Assembly: GCF_043641665.1 (NCBI RefSeq)
Contig: NC_092180.1
Location: 6,751,891 to 6,815,890, forward strand
Source of the DNA: Enoplosus armatus
Lineage: Eukaryota > Chordata > Actinopteri > Centrarchiformes > Enoplosidae
Direction: 5' to 3'
Length of the DNA stretch: 64,000 bases
Shown here: in pieces, positions 12,751 to 25,994 of the stretch
How the letters are laid out: every line of letters starts with the position of its first letter
How positions within the stretch are numbered: position 1 is the stretch's first letter
Notes under the pieces: model-generated
Told to the model about the DNA's origin: nothing
Database searches by the model: none
The model's input: only the letters and a program-made list of their open reading frames with translations
Made by a program: the position numbers and the translations under genes

Positions 12751-14834
12751 TTTGTTGACAAAATGGTACATTTGTTTTGTGGTTTTTATTCGAAGTCCCA
12801 GCTGTATATTCCTGTAAATATGTTGACACTTTTACTACATTTTCCATCAGCAAAGTTAATTGTATGTTATTTTGAATACACAGTTACCTCACTGAAGAAA
12901 TGAATTGGCAGGTTTGTACATTCACATTTTACTGAAGCATAAATGTTGGATAACAGGTTTTTATTAAACCTCTGTTTGTGTTTAGCTTGAATATAGATAA
13001 TTAAATTTATTTTAAGTACAGTTGTGAAACATGCAATAGGAAAGACAAAAAATTTGTCCACTACCAAATTAAACCATCAATGCAAAATAATCAGAACCAC
13101 TGGCCAAGTGACACCTTTAAGGTATTATTAGAGCATTTTGATCCCAAAATGTTGAGCTATTTTTAAGTGTTTTTGGATACCTTACTTTGGAGAATATAGA
13201 CATCAGCAATAAATCACGATACAAAAACTGCCTAAAATAAAAAATAATGAAATTATGACAGAAATCAGACTAAATAGATTTAAAATAAGTAAACAAGACA
13301 AGAATCTGAAAACATTCAAACTAAACTTTCAGTACTTTTTGTATAGTAGTTTTCAATTCTCTGTGCTATGAACAATTCAGTCAGCACTCAAAATGTGTAG
13401 AAGTTTGATACCCTGGCCTGCCTTGCTGTAGCTTATCATTGAAACACGTCTTATTGTTGTGGAAAGAATGGCATGATGGATTGCAGCAAAATAAAGCTGA
13501 AAACTTCATTGTGTTCTAATTGCAAGAAATCTGTAGGTTTTTTTCCCCCATTTATTTTATGTTCATCTATAAAAAGGCAACAGCTTTCATTTTTAGAAAA
13601 GCATTGGAAATATCTACCAAAAGAGTCCCAAAGTAGAATGTGTGTAAGAGTTCAAACTGTCATCCAGCATTGTACTTTAAATTAAGAAAGCGCACAGGAA
13701 GGCCAAGCTATTCTTTATTTACAACTTTCATATTCAGAGTGAGACTGAAGCCTCTGACATATTTACAAGCGAGCTTTATCAGTTGGAACAGGATTTAGGG
13801 TTTCAACATGGATCGACGTGCAGCAAAGAGAGACCTGGGCTGGGATGAACAAAGATGTTTCACAGAAATTTCAAGAGATTTCAGAAAAGGGGAGTTTGAA
13901 GGAATAAAAGATCATTTTCCTACCTAGAAAGCAAAAGCCAGTATTGTGAAAAGTCAACATTAATCACAATTTCGATAAATAGTCATTTCATAGTTTTCCT
14001 TTTTTGGCTTTCTGAAAGCAGCCTGTAGTTTATGATTAAGAGGGGGATTAAAAATCTGAAGGGTCATTTTAAAAAAAGGGGTGTTTTAAAAATCTTACTA
14101 CGTCAAATTGGACTCACCAAGTTAATCGACCACATACAGTATAATCACGAGTACCTCCTGATATGGCTGCCTGCCCTGCACTGCTCTTAAATTCACACTG
14201 CTTGGACTGTTTCCACCTTCTACTCGCCTTCCTCTGGCGTCCTGTGCACATCTACATCCCACAGGCATATTTCACCCGGAGTAACCAGTCGAACGAGGCG
14301 TCAGGGTTTACTATTGTCCTAATAAAATGCCATAAAGCCGGGGCATTCACCGCTGTGGCAGCACACTGCATTAGTGAGACAAAGAGCCCAGGGAAAGGCA
14401 CATTCATTTAGACAAATGTGCTTCTAAATGGCCAATTAAACCAAGTCCTCTCCATGAGTGCCTACGAGGAAACCGAACTTGACTTTCTGTCTATTGTCAT
14501 CTCAGGTCTTGTTAGTCTAAACCTACAGCAGTGTACCCAGGTTTGGTGTCGTAATTTGAGGGGATATTACGCAGGTGCACCTTGTTATGCGCTGGATAAC
14601 CTGAACTAAGATGGATAAACTTAAATCCTACAAAATCCTGTACTTTGCTCTTTTGGCAAATTATACACAGCTTTCTGTGGCATAAAACAAAGCTTCTTAG
14701 TATTGCTGGTTTTGTTCTGCTGTAAATCAACAGTAGGCTTACTGATAATCGCTGTTGTGATTAGAAAAAAAAGGCCATTCTTCACCTCCAGGTTCGAGTC
14801 TCCATGTCTCTTATGCCCCTCACTATGCACTGGT

Positions 14835-14965
14835 CAATTTTATTTATACAGCCCACTAACACAAATCCCAATTTGCCTCAAGGGGCTTTACAATCTGAAC
14901 AGCCTACAACACCCTCTGTCCTAAGACTCTCGATTCAAATGAGGAAAAACAGGACAGACAGACGT
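14835..14965 (+). repeat. Dispersed teleost repeat fragment
   Basis: Contains 'ttttatttatacagcccact', 'cctcaaggggctttacaatc', 'acaccctctgtcctaagact' and 'gaggaaaaacaggacaga'. I recognise the order of these words from a very common fish interspersed element. This is a partial, diverged copy. Confidence 0.6.
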
Positions 14966-16604
14966 CGTGTCAGATGTCTACAGAATAGATTAACAACAGA
15001 AAGTCATAGTATTTACAATTATGATGTTGAGCTAAACACACAGTCATTAAAAGTTAAAGGCAGCAGTTGGCATTTGCGGTATTTACTTGAAACCAGTGTA
15101 TCCAACAGTGTTGGACAACAAATGTGATGATACTGATTACAAATCAGAAAATGCCATTATCAATAGTTAGACCAAAGGTACTGTAAAATGAATTAGTGGT
15201 ACAAAAAACATAGTTATATTGTCCCTCGTGACAGGACGAAGTGAACAACATTACGTCCACATACTCATTTCATTAAACCTTTAAACTCATATTGTGGTGG
15301 CACAGTTCTTGCTAGTGAACGCAGCTTTGAAAGGAAAAATATTTAAATGCTGTAACACTTCACAGACCATGATGCATCTTGACCTGCAGTTTTCCTGTGA
15401 GGACTTGACTTGGATATATCCTCCAAAAGAAAACATGCGTCAACAGCTTTGTGCTCTACCTGCACTAACAACATATATAGCTGAAACATTTTAAGGAGGC
15501 TATGTATTTGGCTTTAATTTATGACCAGACATAAACAAACGCAGAGCTCCATTAGTGAACTCACTCACCGCTGTTCTTCATCAGTGTTTAGAGTAATTGA
15601 TTTCAGGAGCAGCAGCCAAGGTTTCCCCTCCAGGGTCTCCAGGTGGTTCATATTTACTCGTCAGATTGAACCCCTCAGGCCTGGAGTAGATACATATAAA
15701 TACACATACACAAATGCACACATACACTTACACGCAAAACATAATATTCCATAAAGTGAGCTCAGAACTGTCTCCGACCTCTTAAAATAAAGAGTAAAAT
15801 CTGTTTCGGGAGTTTTGGTTCTTGTACATTACTTCATGTCCTGTCACAACACATCTGCAACCAACTACAACAAGTTCATTTACAGCAGCGTGCGTGAGAA
15901 TCAGTTTGATTAAAACAAGCAACATCCTATCGAGAGGCCCAAACCGACAGAGTTACATCCTGGATGGCAGTGTTTCCAGGTGTGCACTGCACAGTTAGAA
16001 ATGTCTCTCTTGGACAGGAGGTGCAAGTAGGTCAAGTCCATATCACAACATCACATCAGAAATGAAAAGAGAAGGCTGGAATAAAATGCTCCACCGCATG
16101 TGCAGCGTGATTCCCCCGAGATATGGCTCACCGTTGTGCTCCATGTTCACAAACTGTACCAGTGAAATGCAGAAGTGCCAGTCAGGCTTGTTCACCTCAC
16201 TGAAGTGTGTAGTTCATTGTATGAGCACTCAATTTAATGTTCTTAAATCCAACAAAGACACAGCAGAGAATAAGAAACTGCAGGCCACAGCTTCAATATG
16301 TAAAGTATTTTAATCCTAAAATCTGATGTGAAACTGCAGGACAAGACCATGAAAAACACATTTGGGGAAATCTGTTGTAACAGTTATAAGGTGTAAGTAA
16401 TGGAAAGTTTATGGAAAGGTGTCAAGTAATACTTGACTTTTATCAAACTCTATTAGCAACCAGGGATTTGGAGCTACCCTCTAAAGTACTGTGTAAATTG
16501 ACTAATAATTTATATAAATAATCCCATAAATCCCATTTTGATATTAGCATCAGGGAAAGAAGTAGTCCCCAGTGAATATTAAACCCTGGCAGATATTTTA
16601 AAGC

Positions 16605-17030
16605 AATAGCTTGACATTTTTGGGAAATGCGCTTACATGCTTTCTTGCACGTGTTAGATGAAAAGATTGACACCACTTTCACGTTTGTATGGTAAATGCA
16701 AGGCCACAGCCAAGCAGCGGGTTAGCTTAGCTTAGCACACATACTGGAAAGAGGGGGAAACAGCTAGCCTAGCTCTGTACAGATTACACAAACAAGATAT
16801 AATGTGTTAATCAGTGAGGTTTAGAAGTGCTGATAGGCAGATTTTGTTAACTTTGGACAGAGCATGGCTAGCTGCTTCCCCCTGTGTCCAGTATTTATGC
16901 TAAGCTAAGCTAACCGGCTACTGGCTGTAGCTTTACATTAGAGTACAAACATGAGAGTGGTATCAATCTTCTCAACTAACTCTCGCCAAGAAAGACAATA
17001 ATTGTATTCTCCACAAAATGTCAAACTATT
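16605..17030. mobile_element. Foldback (long inverted repeat) MITE-like element
   Basis: Both arms can be read against each other. The left arm starts AATAGCTTGACATTTT and the right arm ends AAAATGTCAAACTATT. Inside the left arm come GGTTAGCTTAGCTTAGCA, TACTGGA and AGCTAGCC; the right arm holds their reverse complements, TGCTAAGCTAAGCTAACC, TCCAGTA and GGCTAGCT, in mirrored order. The arms are each about 170-200 bases around a short loop near 16790-16850. There is no coding capacity, so it must have been moved by another element's transposase. A clear target duplication could not be identified. Confidence 0.7.
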
Positions 17031-18997
17031 ACTTTGAGTCTTTGAACTAACTTTGAACTAGAATAACTAGTCATTCTGTCTTTAATGGCTCAAAGTTGAA
17101 AAATGTAAATATGAAAACTAATATTTCTTTCACCACACGTGTCTTCTATAAACATACTGTAATAAGCCACTGATTCTGTGGAAAGCGTATACACACAGAG
17201 TTATGAGGGACCGCAGATCTTTCAACGATGGACTTGCTGGGTTGAATTAGTTTTTGCTGGAAGGAAAAGTAAAGCAATCAAAGGAGCTGATGAAGTGCAG
17301 ATGCTAACACAGGGAGAAAGAAGCAGACAAAAAGATGAAGAGGAAAAGATGAGAGTGAAGAAGAGGAAAATGAAAAGGTAATGGTAATGTTCATACAGAA
17401 AACAGTTAGATTCAGACCTTCATGGTTGTTTTTCCTCCACATCAGGAGCTGCGGTTCAACCTGTGAAACACTGAACAGTATCACGAAACTTTAACCAAAA
17501 TTCCCAACTGCTGAGATTTTGTCCAATAAAGAACAATCATTCCTTTAAGGACAAATCCTCCCTTATATAATTTAACAGTGTATATATCATACATATATGT
17601 GTATGATTCATTCCAGGAGTTATTTTGTGCTGAAATGTTGTAATATATTGTTTTGGAGCAATCATTACTCCCAGAATGACTTTCAACAGCTCTCCAGAGA
17701 ATGGGTGTGAACTTGTAGCTCTCAGTCAATGGTGAGTATATGGACGCGTAAATATAGTGAAGCTATCCAAACTGTTTGTGAACACTGGGGTGTGTCTGTG
17801 GTCACAGTCAACCTCCGTTAATCAAAACACAGTTTAACATGTGGTTGCATTGCATTCTGGTCCTTTGAGGTCTCCTGGCAGGGGATAAATGAAAGGTTTT
17901 ACCATTGAAACTGACTATATTTTTGTACAATCAAACTCAGTTCCAGCGTAGAATGATGTCATGCCTTCTTATTGGCTGGTTTTCCATGGAAATAAGAAAA
18001 ATGCACCCCTATTAACTGTTTCTTCACTGAGATAGCATTGATTTTGTTTTTAAATCTCAAACAGAACTGTAGATGCACCTGGAATAGCTAATAGAGATCA
18101 CTTAAATCAAATACCTGCTCATCTTACTAATAATAAGATAATAATAAATAATGCTTAATTCTAGTCATGGAATATTATATAATATATTTGTAGGCCTTGT
18201 CAGGCGAAACTGCAGTATAATCTGAATCCGCTTTATCAGCGAAGTATGTGAACACATACATGGAAATGGACTTGACTGCACTTACACAGAAATAGACATA
18301 ACAGCTAATAATGCATGTACATCCATCTTACTTCTTCAATCAATCCTTTTCTTTTAAACATGCACTTACATAACTTTTTTAAGGATCATTTTATTCACTC
18401 CGTGTAGAATATTTCCATAAGATGTTTGGTTCCAAAATCCCCTTGGTTAGGAAGAAATGATTGCACAGTGTATTGCAGAGAAACACGGCACCTCTCACTT
18501 CATAAACTGCTGAACTGTAATGCACTTGGATTGTAGACGTGGACACATTTTTAATGCACCGCTGAGGTAATGCGTTCTTGGAGAACCTCCAGTGATGCAG
18601 CCTGTGTGTGATGACTTTACTGTGTGTAATACAGACCATTACTGTGAAGTTACAGTCAGCATTCTCCTTCACACCACAGAGGTCAAAGGTCACCTGGAAA
18701 GCATTCCAGCACAGACGATAGGGCTCCCTGGAGGTATGGACGAGGCTGCAACTTGTCTGGCCATCTGCTTTGAGCTGCCCCCATTACTCTACAGCTAAAA
18801 CTGACTCCACACACACTCACAGTGTTACAGTAGTTGGCCCTTTGTGCTTCTTAAGGTCTCCAGAAGGTTTGCTGTTCGACTGAGGCCGATATACTGGGTG
18901 CTGCGTGAGCTAATAAATATAATAAACTTGTTTCTACAGTACTTTTATTACATTCAGTGTTATACAGTTCTGCATAGTTTAAAAAGTTGGCATGTGT

Positions 18998-19230
18998 CAG
19001 TGATGGAAGAATTATTTTTACTTAAGTAAAAGTAACAATACTACATTGGAAAAATGCCTTTAAAATGTCATTTAAGTAAAAGTATTCATCAGAAAAATGT
19101 ACTCACAGTATCAAAAGTAAAAGTACTCATTATGCAGAATGAATCATGTCGGGGTTATATAACTATATATTATAATATTGGATTGTTATTACTGATGCAT
19201 CAATATGTAAGTAGCATTTTCATGTTGTAG
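18998..19230 (+). mobile_element. hAT-like non-autonomous element fragment (CAGTGRTGGAAG family)
   Basis: Starts CAGTGATGGAAG and continues with 'acttaagtaaaagtaa' and 'caaaagtaaaagtactcatt'. The same text recurs near 27.8, 35.9, 38.0, 48.5, 48.8 and 55.7 kb. The far end is not clear in this copy. Confidence 0.5.
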
Positions 19231-22200
19231 TAAATAGTTAAATGAAAGCATTTGTTCAGTTAAATAGTTTCAACATTTTGGCATTCAACCAAATGGTGAA
19301 AGAGGTTTCTGCCATTTTAAGATGAAACAATTCTGCCGATGAGAGCTAACAGCTCTGATGTATCAACAGTAGGATACACAGAACAAGCTTTTCTTTTTTA
19401 ATGGTCTCTAAAAGTCTGTCTTTCTCATAACAAACCTTAAATCTGATTCTTAAAAACATCCTCCAGAGATAAGATCTCCATTAGAGTAATGGACTTCAGT
19501 ATTGGAAACATGGAGCACTCATGGGGGATATTTTTAAATGCAGTTACCTTGGTGTTAAAGGGGGAAAATAATCACGATTGTCAGCAGGTTTGTTCAGGAT
19601 CGGCTGTGCCAGATTCCTGGCATATTCCTCAAACAGTCTCAAGGCACGATGACTTGACCTTCTGAACCAGGTGTCTTTCTCTCTGCCCCCACCCCTAGTC
19701 AGGAACTATGCCACCTGTCAATCATGGAGGTTGTCATGGTATCCAGGTGGTCCGGCCTTTGTTGTAGTAAACAGTGGCAAACTGGGTTTTTTTTCTAGCA
19801 TTACATTGAAATATTGAGCAAGTGATGTGATGAATATTTTTTGTACAATCGTGTATATATGGCTTATTTGCATTAATACGAGTTTCACTGGAGAATTTTA
19901 GTGATCAACGCATCATTTTTAAGTTATTTGAAAATCAGTACTGTGTGATCCGTGCTCTGTGCTGTATGTTCACTAGATGTCAGCGTAAGTTCTTGTGTGA
20001 CACACAGGCAGATTCATACTGTGATTTAATTCGTTTTTTCAATCCAAATTGACAAAACATACTTTTTTTTTAAATTTTATTTCTTCTTTTTGAAATGAAT
20101 AAAGAAGTAACGAGTGACCGTTTTGTTCAATTGGTTTTTGTATTGTTGAAAGAAAAGGTTTTATTTTACAGCATATTGCCATGTGTTTAACTTTACTTTG
20201 AACTTTATTTCAAAGTGGGAAATGTGGGGAAATGATGCATAAGAGATCAATATCTTCCATTGATGAAGTGGCACAGCCATAAAAAAACTTGGGAGTCTTG
20301 GGTTTGAGTATTAATATTTTTCTATATTTAAATGTGTAATGTATTTAAAAATGTAAATATCACATAGCTCCAATGAAGAGCTGGTGCAGCGAGGTAAATT
20401 ATTTTAAAGCTATTTAAAGGTCAATAAAAGGGAAAACTGTATTTTGAGGAGTTAAGAATTGATCCAGCTCTTCCTCTTAGTACTCCCTTGTTGTACTTTA
20501 ACTGTTGCTCTATTCAGAATAATGGCAGTAAGACTATGTCCATACTGTCGTGTGGAAACAGTGTCAACTAACTCTGTTTATCATTTAACAATCTGAGCTG
20601 CAGATGTCCTTTTAAATTCAGATCGCATTCGTCAGGCAAAGGGACTGATCCTGATCCTCGTTTCATGAACTGTTCTGAATATTTACCTTTTAAAATGGGA
20701 CAATGTCCACAATCACACTCAGATACACTATTTACTTTAGTTCATCACTGTTGTCACTTGAAAAGCTTGTAACTCCAGCTCCCTTCACATCAACCTCTCA
20801 CATCAAACTTTATGGAGCATTTTCAAACCGATAATGTCAAACATGTATTTGTATTCGTGTATTCCTTCACTAAAGTAAAGGTTGGTTTTTGTATCTTATG
20901 AACAGCTGACATTTTAGAAAACACACATTTTTAACTCATGAGAACAGTGACGAGATATTAAATTTAAACTGAAACATGTGGAAGAAAACCAATGCCAATG
21001 GTGCACAGCCAACGCTCCATATGTAGTTTATTAAGCATTAAGTGCTTCTGCCAACATTGTGTTCCAGTTATATAATTTAGACTGAGTTGTAGAGGTTACA
21101 AAAAAAATGCTGTGCTGTTGGAGTCAAGGCTTTTCATGGTGGTCCTGTATATAGTGCCAATATGACAAGATGGAACGGTTGATAGTGAAGTCTTGGCACC
21201 AAAAATGGCCAAAATATAAATTAAAAGCCGCAAACATTTTTTTATTTATCTCCGTTTTGTTGCCGATTTAATTCATAGGGATTTCACAAACTATTCTAGG
21301 ACTACATTTCACCCTTGAACATGAACACTCAGAACCTCAGTGTGTCATTTTTAAGTCTTTGGTGACTTCATTTGAGATGTATAAAAGAAAAAAAATAAAC
21401 ACCCTGTAGATTCCTTTCACACAGCAGATTAGTACAGCTAAAAACAAAAAAGATGCCATCTATCCATCGCATTCACATTATGGGTAACACCCACAAGTGG
21501 TGTTTTTTCTCTCTCGCTCCAGTATATTACAGTTAAATGACAGGTAACTTCATTCAGTCAAGTGTCTGTGGTCATAACATTACTTCCTTCCATAAATATC
21601 TTCAAAAATGACAACTGAGTACCTCATCATCAAGCAAAAAATAGATCTAAACTCTTGAAACAGTTACATACATTTGAAATAATATGGACATATATTAAAA
21701 AGTGCATTGTCGCAGCTAGTTTTAGCCTTCCTACTGATGGCTATGGCAAGATCTCACCAGAAAAAAACCCCATTTGGTTTGTTGTCAGTCAGAATATGTC
21801 GGATATTAATGGACGAGTCATGAAAACTCACCCGAAATATCTTTACTATCAGCCTATTCAAGTAATTAATGTGTTGAATTATCTCTAACCTTTCCATCCT
21901 CCAACACCAACCTCACCTCTCGTCTCCATCACCACTCCTAAAGTTCAACATCAGTTTAGGCTGAAGAGCTTTACACTGCAGAGTCATGTGGTTAAAGATG
22001 AAACGTCTGTGAGAGGGAGAGGGCAGGGCAGACAATCATACTCTACAGTAAAATCTACTTTAAATTCAGGAATAAATAGTCTGTTTGCATAGTCTGGAAG
22101 TGATCACTAAAATAGGAACTCATTCAGCGGAGAGAAGGTCCGTAAGATTCCTGGACTCAGGTTGATGTTGCTCCTTTATGTTTTGCGGCTGTTGCAGGGG

Positions 22201-22464
22201 AGGGTGGGGCTCTAAAGCTGGTCCTGGATCTGTGCAGGAGGACGTCATCAACTCAAAGCATGAGAAGAGAAAAACAGCAGCCAATCCGAGAGGAGCAGTG
22301 GCTACCTGGACGAGAAGAAAGCAGCCAGGTTAGTGGACTCAGGATAAAACGGAGGGTAAATCAACTTTTTTTAAATTTGTCCTCTCCTACACTGATCCCA
22401 GCACACACACTCTCACATTTACAGACACTGTATATGTGCAAGAATATCTAACTAACTCAAGCCA

Positions 22465-22829
22465 AACCTCATTTGTTTTACTTTTATTTTTCTAAAAGGG
22501 ACAGGAGCTGCAAATTAGCTTACATCTGAGACATGTATTTATTTTGATGGAACAATAGCTATCAGCATTGTCCCTGTTAAATAGCAATGCCACAAAATAC
22601 AATACAATAAACTCCTCTTGTTACAAATTCAACTATGATAGTTGTCTCACACTTTTGGTTTGTTTAGTCTCTAAACCTCAACTTTCATGGATGTTGAAAG
22701 TCCTTGTATATTGTATCTATCTTATTTTGTATCTTGTAATATATTAATGTGTTGTGTTCTTTCTTTCAGTAAAAGAAAAATCTGCCGTTTAACCCATCAT
22801 AACGTGCTGATGATGTAGCTGATGCAGTG
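22465..22829 (-). other. gramd2a: gramd2a 3'UTR (approximate end)
   Basis: After the TGA at 22832-22830 there are two AATAAA signals on the minus strand, at 22543-22538 and 22488-22483. Either could end the transcript near 22.46-22.52 kb. No downstream element is clear enough to choose between them. Confidence 0.4.
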
Positions 22830-23940
22830 TCACCTCTCTCTCAGGGGCAGATTTGGGTTACTGAGGAAGGACAGCTGCTGCTCCAGACTGCAAACACGAA
22901 AGGCCAGGTAGCACGAAGACAGGATGAGGAGAATAATACTGATGGAAGAAGAGGAGACACACAAATCATTACGTTTTAGGATTGTTATGACATTTGGACA
23001 CTATAATCCTCTGTTGATGTGGAGGCACAGAGCTGTAATGACTTTTATTGAACACTGGGAGGCAATGTTTGACTTACTGTCAACATATCAGACACTACAC
23101 TGTCCTTGTACAACCAGTTTGAATATGTCTTAAAGGACCTCAGCAGTGTAATAAAGTAGGAGTTTCAAAAGTTTTAATGTGTTTTTTTGTACTTGTCAAG
23201 CAGCCACTGGTTTCATTTCTGAACAGTGAAAAATCAGTAAACTGAAACCTGCATGGGTTGTAAAATCAAGAGAAAATCAAGTCTACATATATATTTGTAT
23301 ATATTTTTTCTGTTCATTTGAAAATACCATTGCATGGTAATACAGTGCAGATTATTTAAAATGTACTGTATAACCACTCAATGATAATATAACTTTTGAA
23401 AATACATAATTAATTAATTAAACTTTTACTTTACGTAACAGTTACTAAATATGCGTGCATGTCTGGCTTTATTACATGCATTGGGTATTCTATTATAAAC
23501 ATAAATGTATAGAGTTTTCAGTGTAAATTATATGGATCTGTGATATACAAGAGAGAAATGTTCTCTTTTTTTCCTTGACCGTGGGGTCAGAGGTCATTGT
23601 CAGCAATATGACAACCCTTCAGGAGCAGATAGGGATTAATTGCTCTCTCAAGGACACTTAAGCAGAGCGGTTTCACGCCCTCTGGGTGAAGGACAGCCTC
23701 CCTGATCACTGTGTCGCCCTGCTATGCTGGAGGGCAGGTGGAGAGCATGGTGCTCACTGAGACTATTTGATTATTTGATGAACAGCAATGACTCTTAATA
23801 ATGAAGTCAAGTCTCATGTGAGGCAACTTCTCTGTCATACAAAAAAATACAAATTAAAAAGCGTTTTAACAGCTCTGGTCCCCCGTGTTCAGTTTGACTG
23901 TTTGAATCATCCACTATTTATATCTCCATGTTAATGCTCA

Positions 23941-23974
<34 letters not shown>

Positions 23975-24129
23975 CTGTGAGTCAGCTGTTGGCGGAGGTG
24001 AAGGTGTGTGTGTGTGTCCCTCTGTATACTTACAGCAGGGTGAAGAACTTGAGCAGCTGGTACTCCATCTGGCCCAGCTCTGCCACTGGCTCTGATAAAA
24101 GACCCCTGTCTGTTTGCAGAGCTCGCTCT

Positions 24130-24168
<39 letters not shown>

Positions 24169-25400
24169 TAACATAAAACCATTACTTGGCTTGACTGTAC
24201 TGCATGTTTCACTTTTAATAGTGCTGGCCCACCTGTTAGTGTGACTCACACAAGCATGCAGCGCTCTCACACAGTTAATGGTGTGACAATGTGCACTTTG
24301 GAGCTCCAGAATTAATCACAATATCAAGTAAATCTTATCAATTATGTCTTCCAAAGGGCACTCGTTTTTGTTTTTACACCTGAAATGTCTGAGGGTGCAA
24401 TTAAATGATATGAATGAAAACTGTGAACTGTCAGAGATCTCTAAAAATTGTTTTTCTTTATATTAATGAGGACATTCTCTTCTGTGCATTTTATGTCACT
24501 TCATACGTAGCTAAGGCTCCTGAAGTTGTAAAAAAAAAAAAGCGATTCATTTGTATGTAAATGATTTAATTATGTGCACATATTGTACATATCTTTATAT
24601 ACACACATATATGTATGTATATAGTATACGCAACTGTGTAATTTAGTTTTCCTTTTTTATCTCTTCCCTTAGTGCTACTTTTACATATTTTGTTTCTATT
24701 TTATTGCCTATTTTATTGTTTTATTCTATTCTAATTTAAAATATTTGAATATTTGTTAATAAATATTCTGTGTGTGTGTACCATGGAGGAGGCTACAACT
24801 GCATTTCACTGTGCAATCCTGTATTGTATAGAGACAATAAAGCTGAACCATGAACCATTTTAAATATTGTAAACATTGAAAACTATACTGTTTGAATCAT
24901 ATAAACCCTGAGCTGACTATTATATACCAACATCTCTTACATTACTGTACGCTCGCTGACGTGTGCGCTTTGCTTGGTTTTGCACAGGTCCTATATGTGT
25001 GTGTGATGTAAAGCTTCAAGAATACAAGTATTGACTCAGGTTATAATATCTAGTCAGCATATATATATTTTAATTACATTACCTCCCAGCTTTCCCGTCC
25101 ACATGTGAGCTGTGATAATGTACACAAAAGCTCACACTGACCAAATATCCAACACATGATAGAGAGCAACATTAATGTAGGTTCACATTTAGAAAAGAGG
25201 ACAAAATGTTAAACCTGTCGGCTGTTAAACTGTCCTCAGACAACTTTGACAGCAGACATTGTTTGTGATAATCTCGACTTAATCTGCATCTGCCCAAAGC
25301 TTTTTAATACAAACCCACACATGATTTAATCTCCATTTGGAGGCAAATGTGTTGTTGCGTAAAAGAGTCTGCCATCCAAAAAGCAAGTACTCGCTCTCTG

Positions 25401-25445
<45 letters not shown>

Positions 25446-25955
25446 TATGCCTCCAAACAACTTAACTATATAAATATCACAATATAAATATGATTTGATG
25501 ACATTCACACTGTTACTCTTTAATGTAAGTGACATTTTGAAGGCGAAACACTGATTCTGTCCTCAGTTCACTGACTCCCAATCTCATCTAGGTCAGACGA
25601 CAAACTGTTACTTATTACCTATAAAACTCTTCATGGATTAGCACTTCCTTACTTAGAAGAACTCCATAAATCTTTTATTCCCCCACATTTAGTTCGACTA
25701 CATAATGCAGGCTCTCATTATTGTAAAGGTTAATAAGAAATATATTGCTGGCAGAGTATTTTCTTACCATGCTCCACTGCTGAATGCTTTAACTCGGCTG
25801 ATCAGAGAGGAAACAATATTGAGATTTTTAAATGAATTACATATTGATTATTTTCCATTCCCTAAAGTTGAATTGTATTATTGTTCTGTGTGTGTAATTG
25901 TTCTGGTTTTGTTGCTTATTTCCAGCCTTTACTATGAATAAGTAATAAGCCTATA

Positions 25956-25994
<39 letters not shown>

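Larger units (their letters stand above)
12751..22460. other. Intergenic region between senp8 and gramd2a, no gene seen
   Basis: No exon with coding character and matching splice sites was found. The longer open frames (for example 107 codons at 14804-15127 and 100 codons at 18391-18693) have no family resemblance, and one overlaps a repeat. Supported contents are the repeats at about 14835-14965, 16605-17030 and 18998-19230. The two flanking genes converge on this interval, so it should contain their 3' ends and no promoter is required. Confidence 0.6.

Noticed and set aside
12751..22460. Search for pkm exons, expected beside gramd2a from human gene order
   Set aside because: No stretch resembling pyruvate kinase was found here or between 42 and 52 kb.
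23918..24212. Several frames made of Cys-Val or Thr-His repeats around 24 kb
   Set aside because: Translations of GT/AC microsatellites; only 24034-24127 is a real exon.
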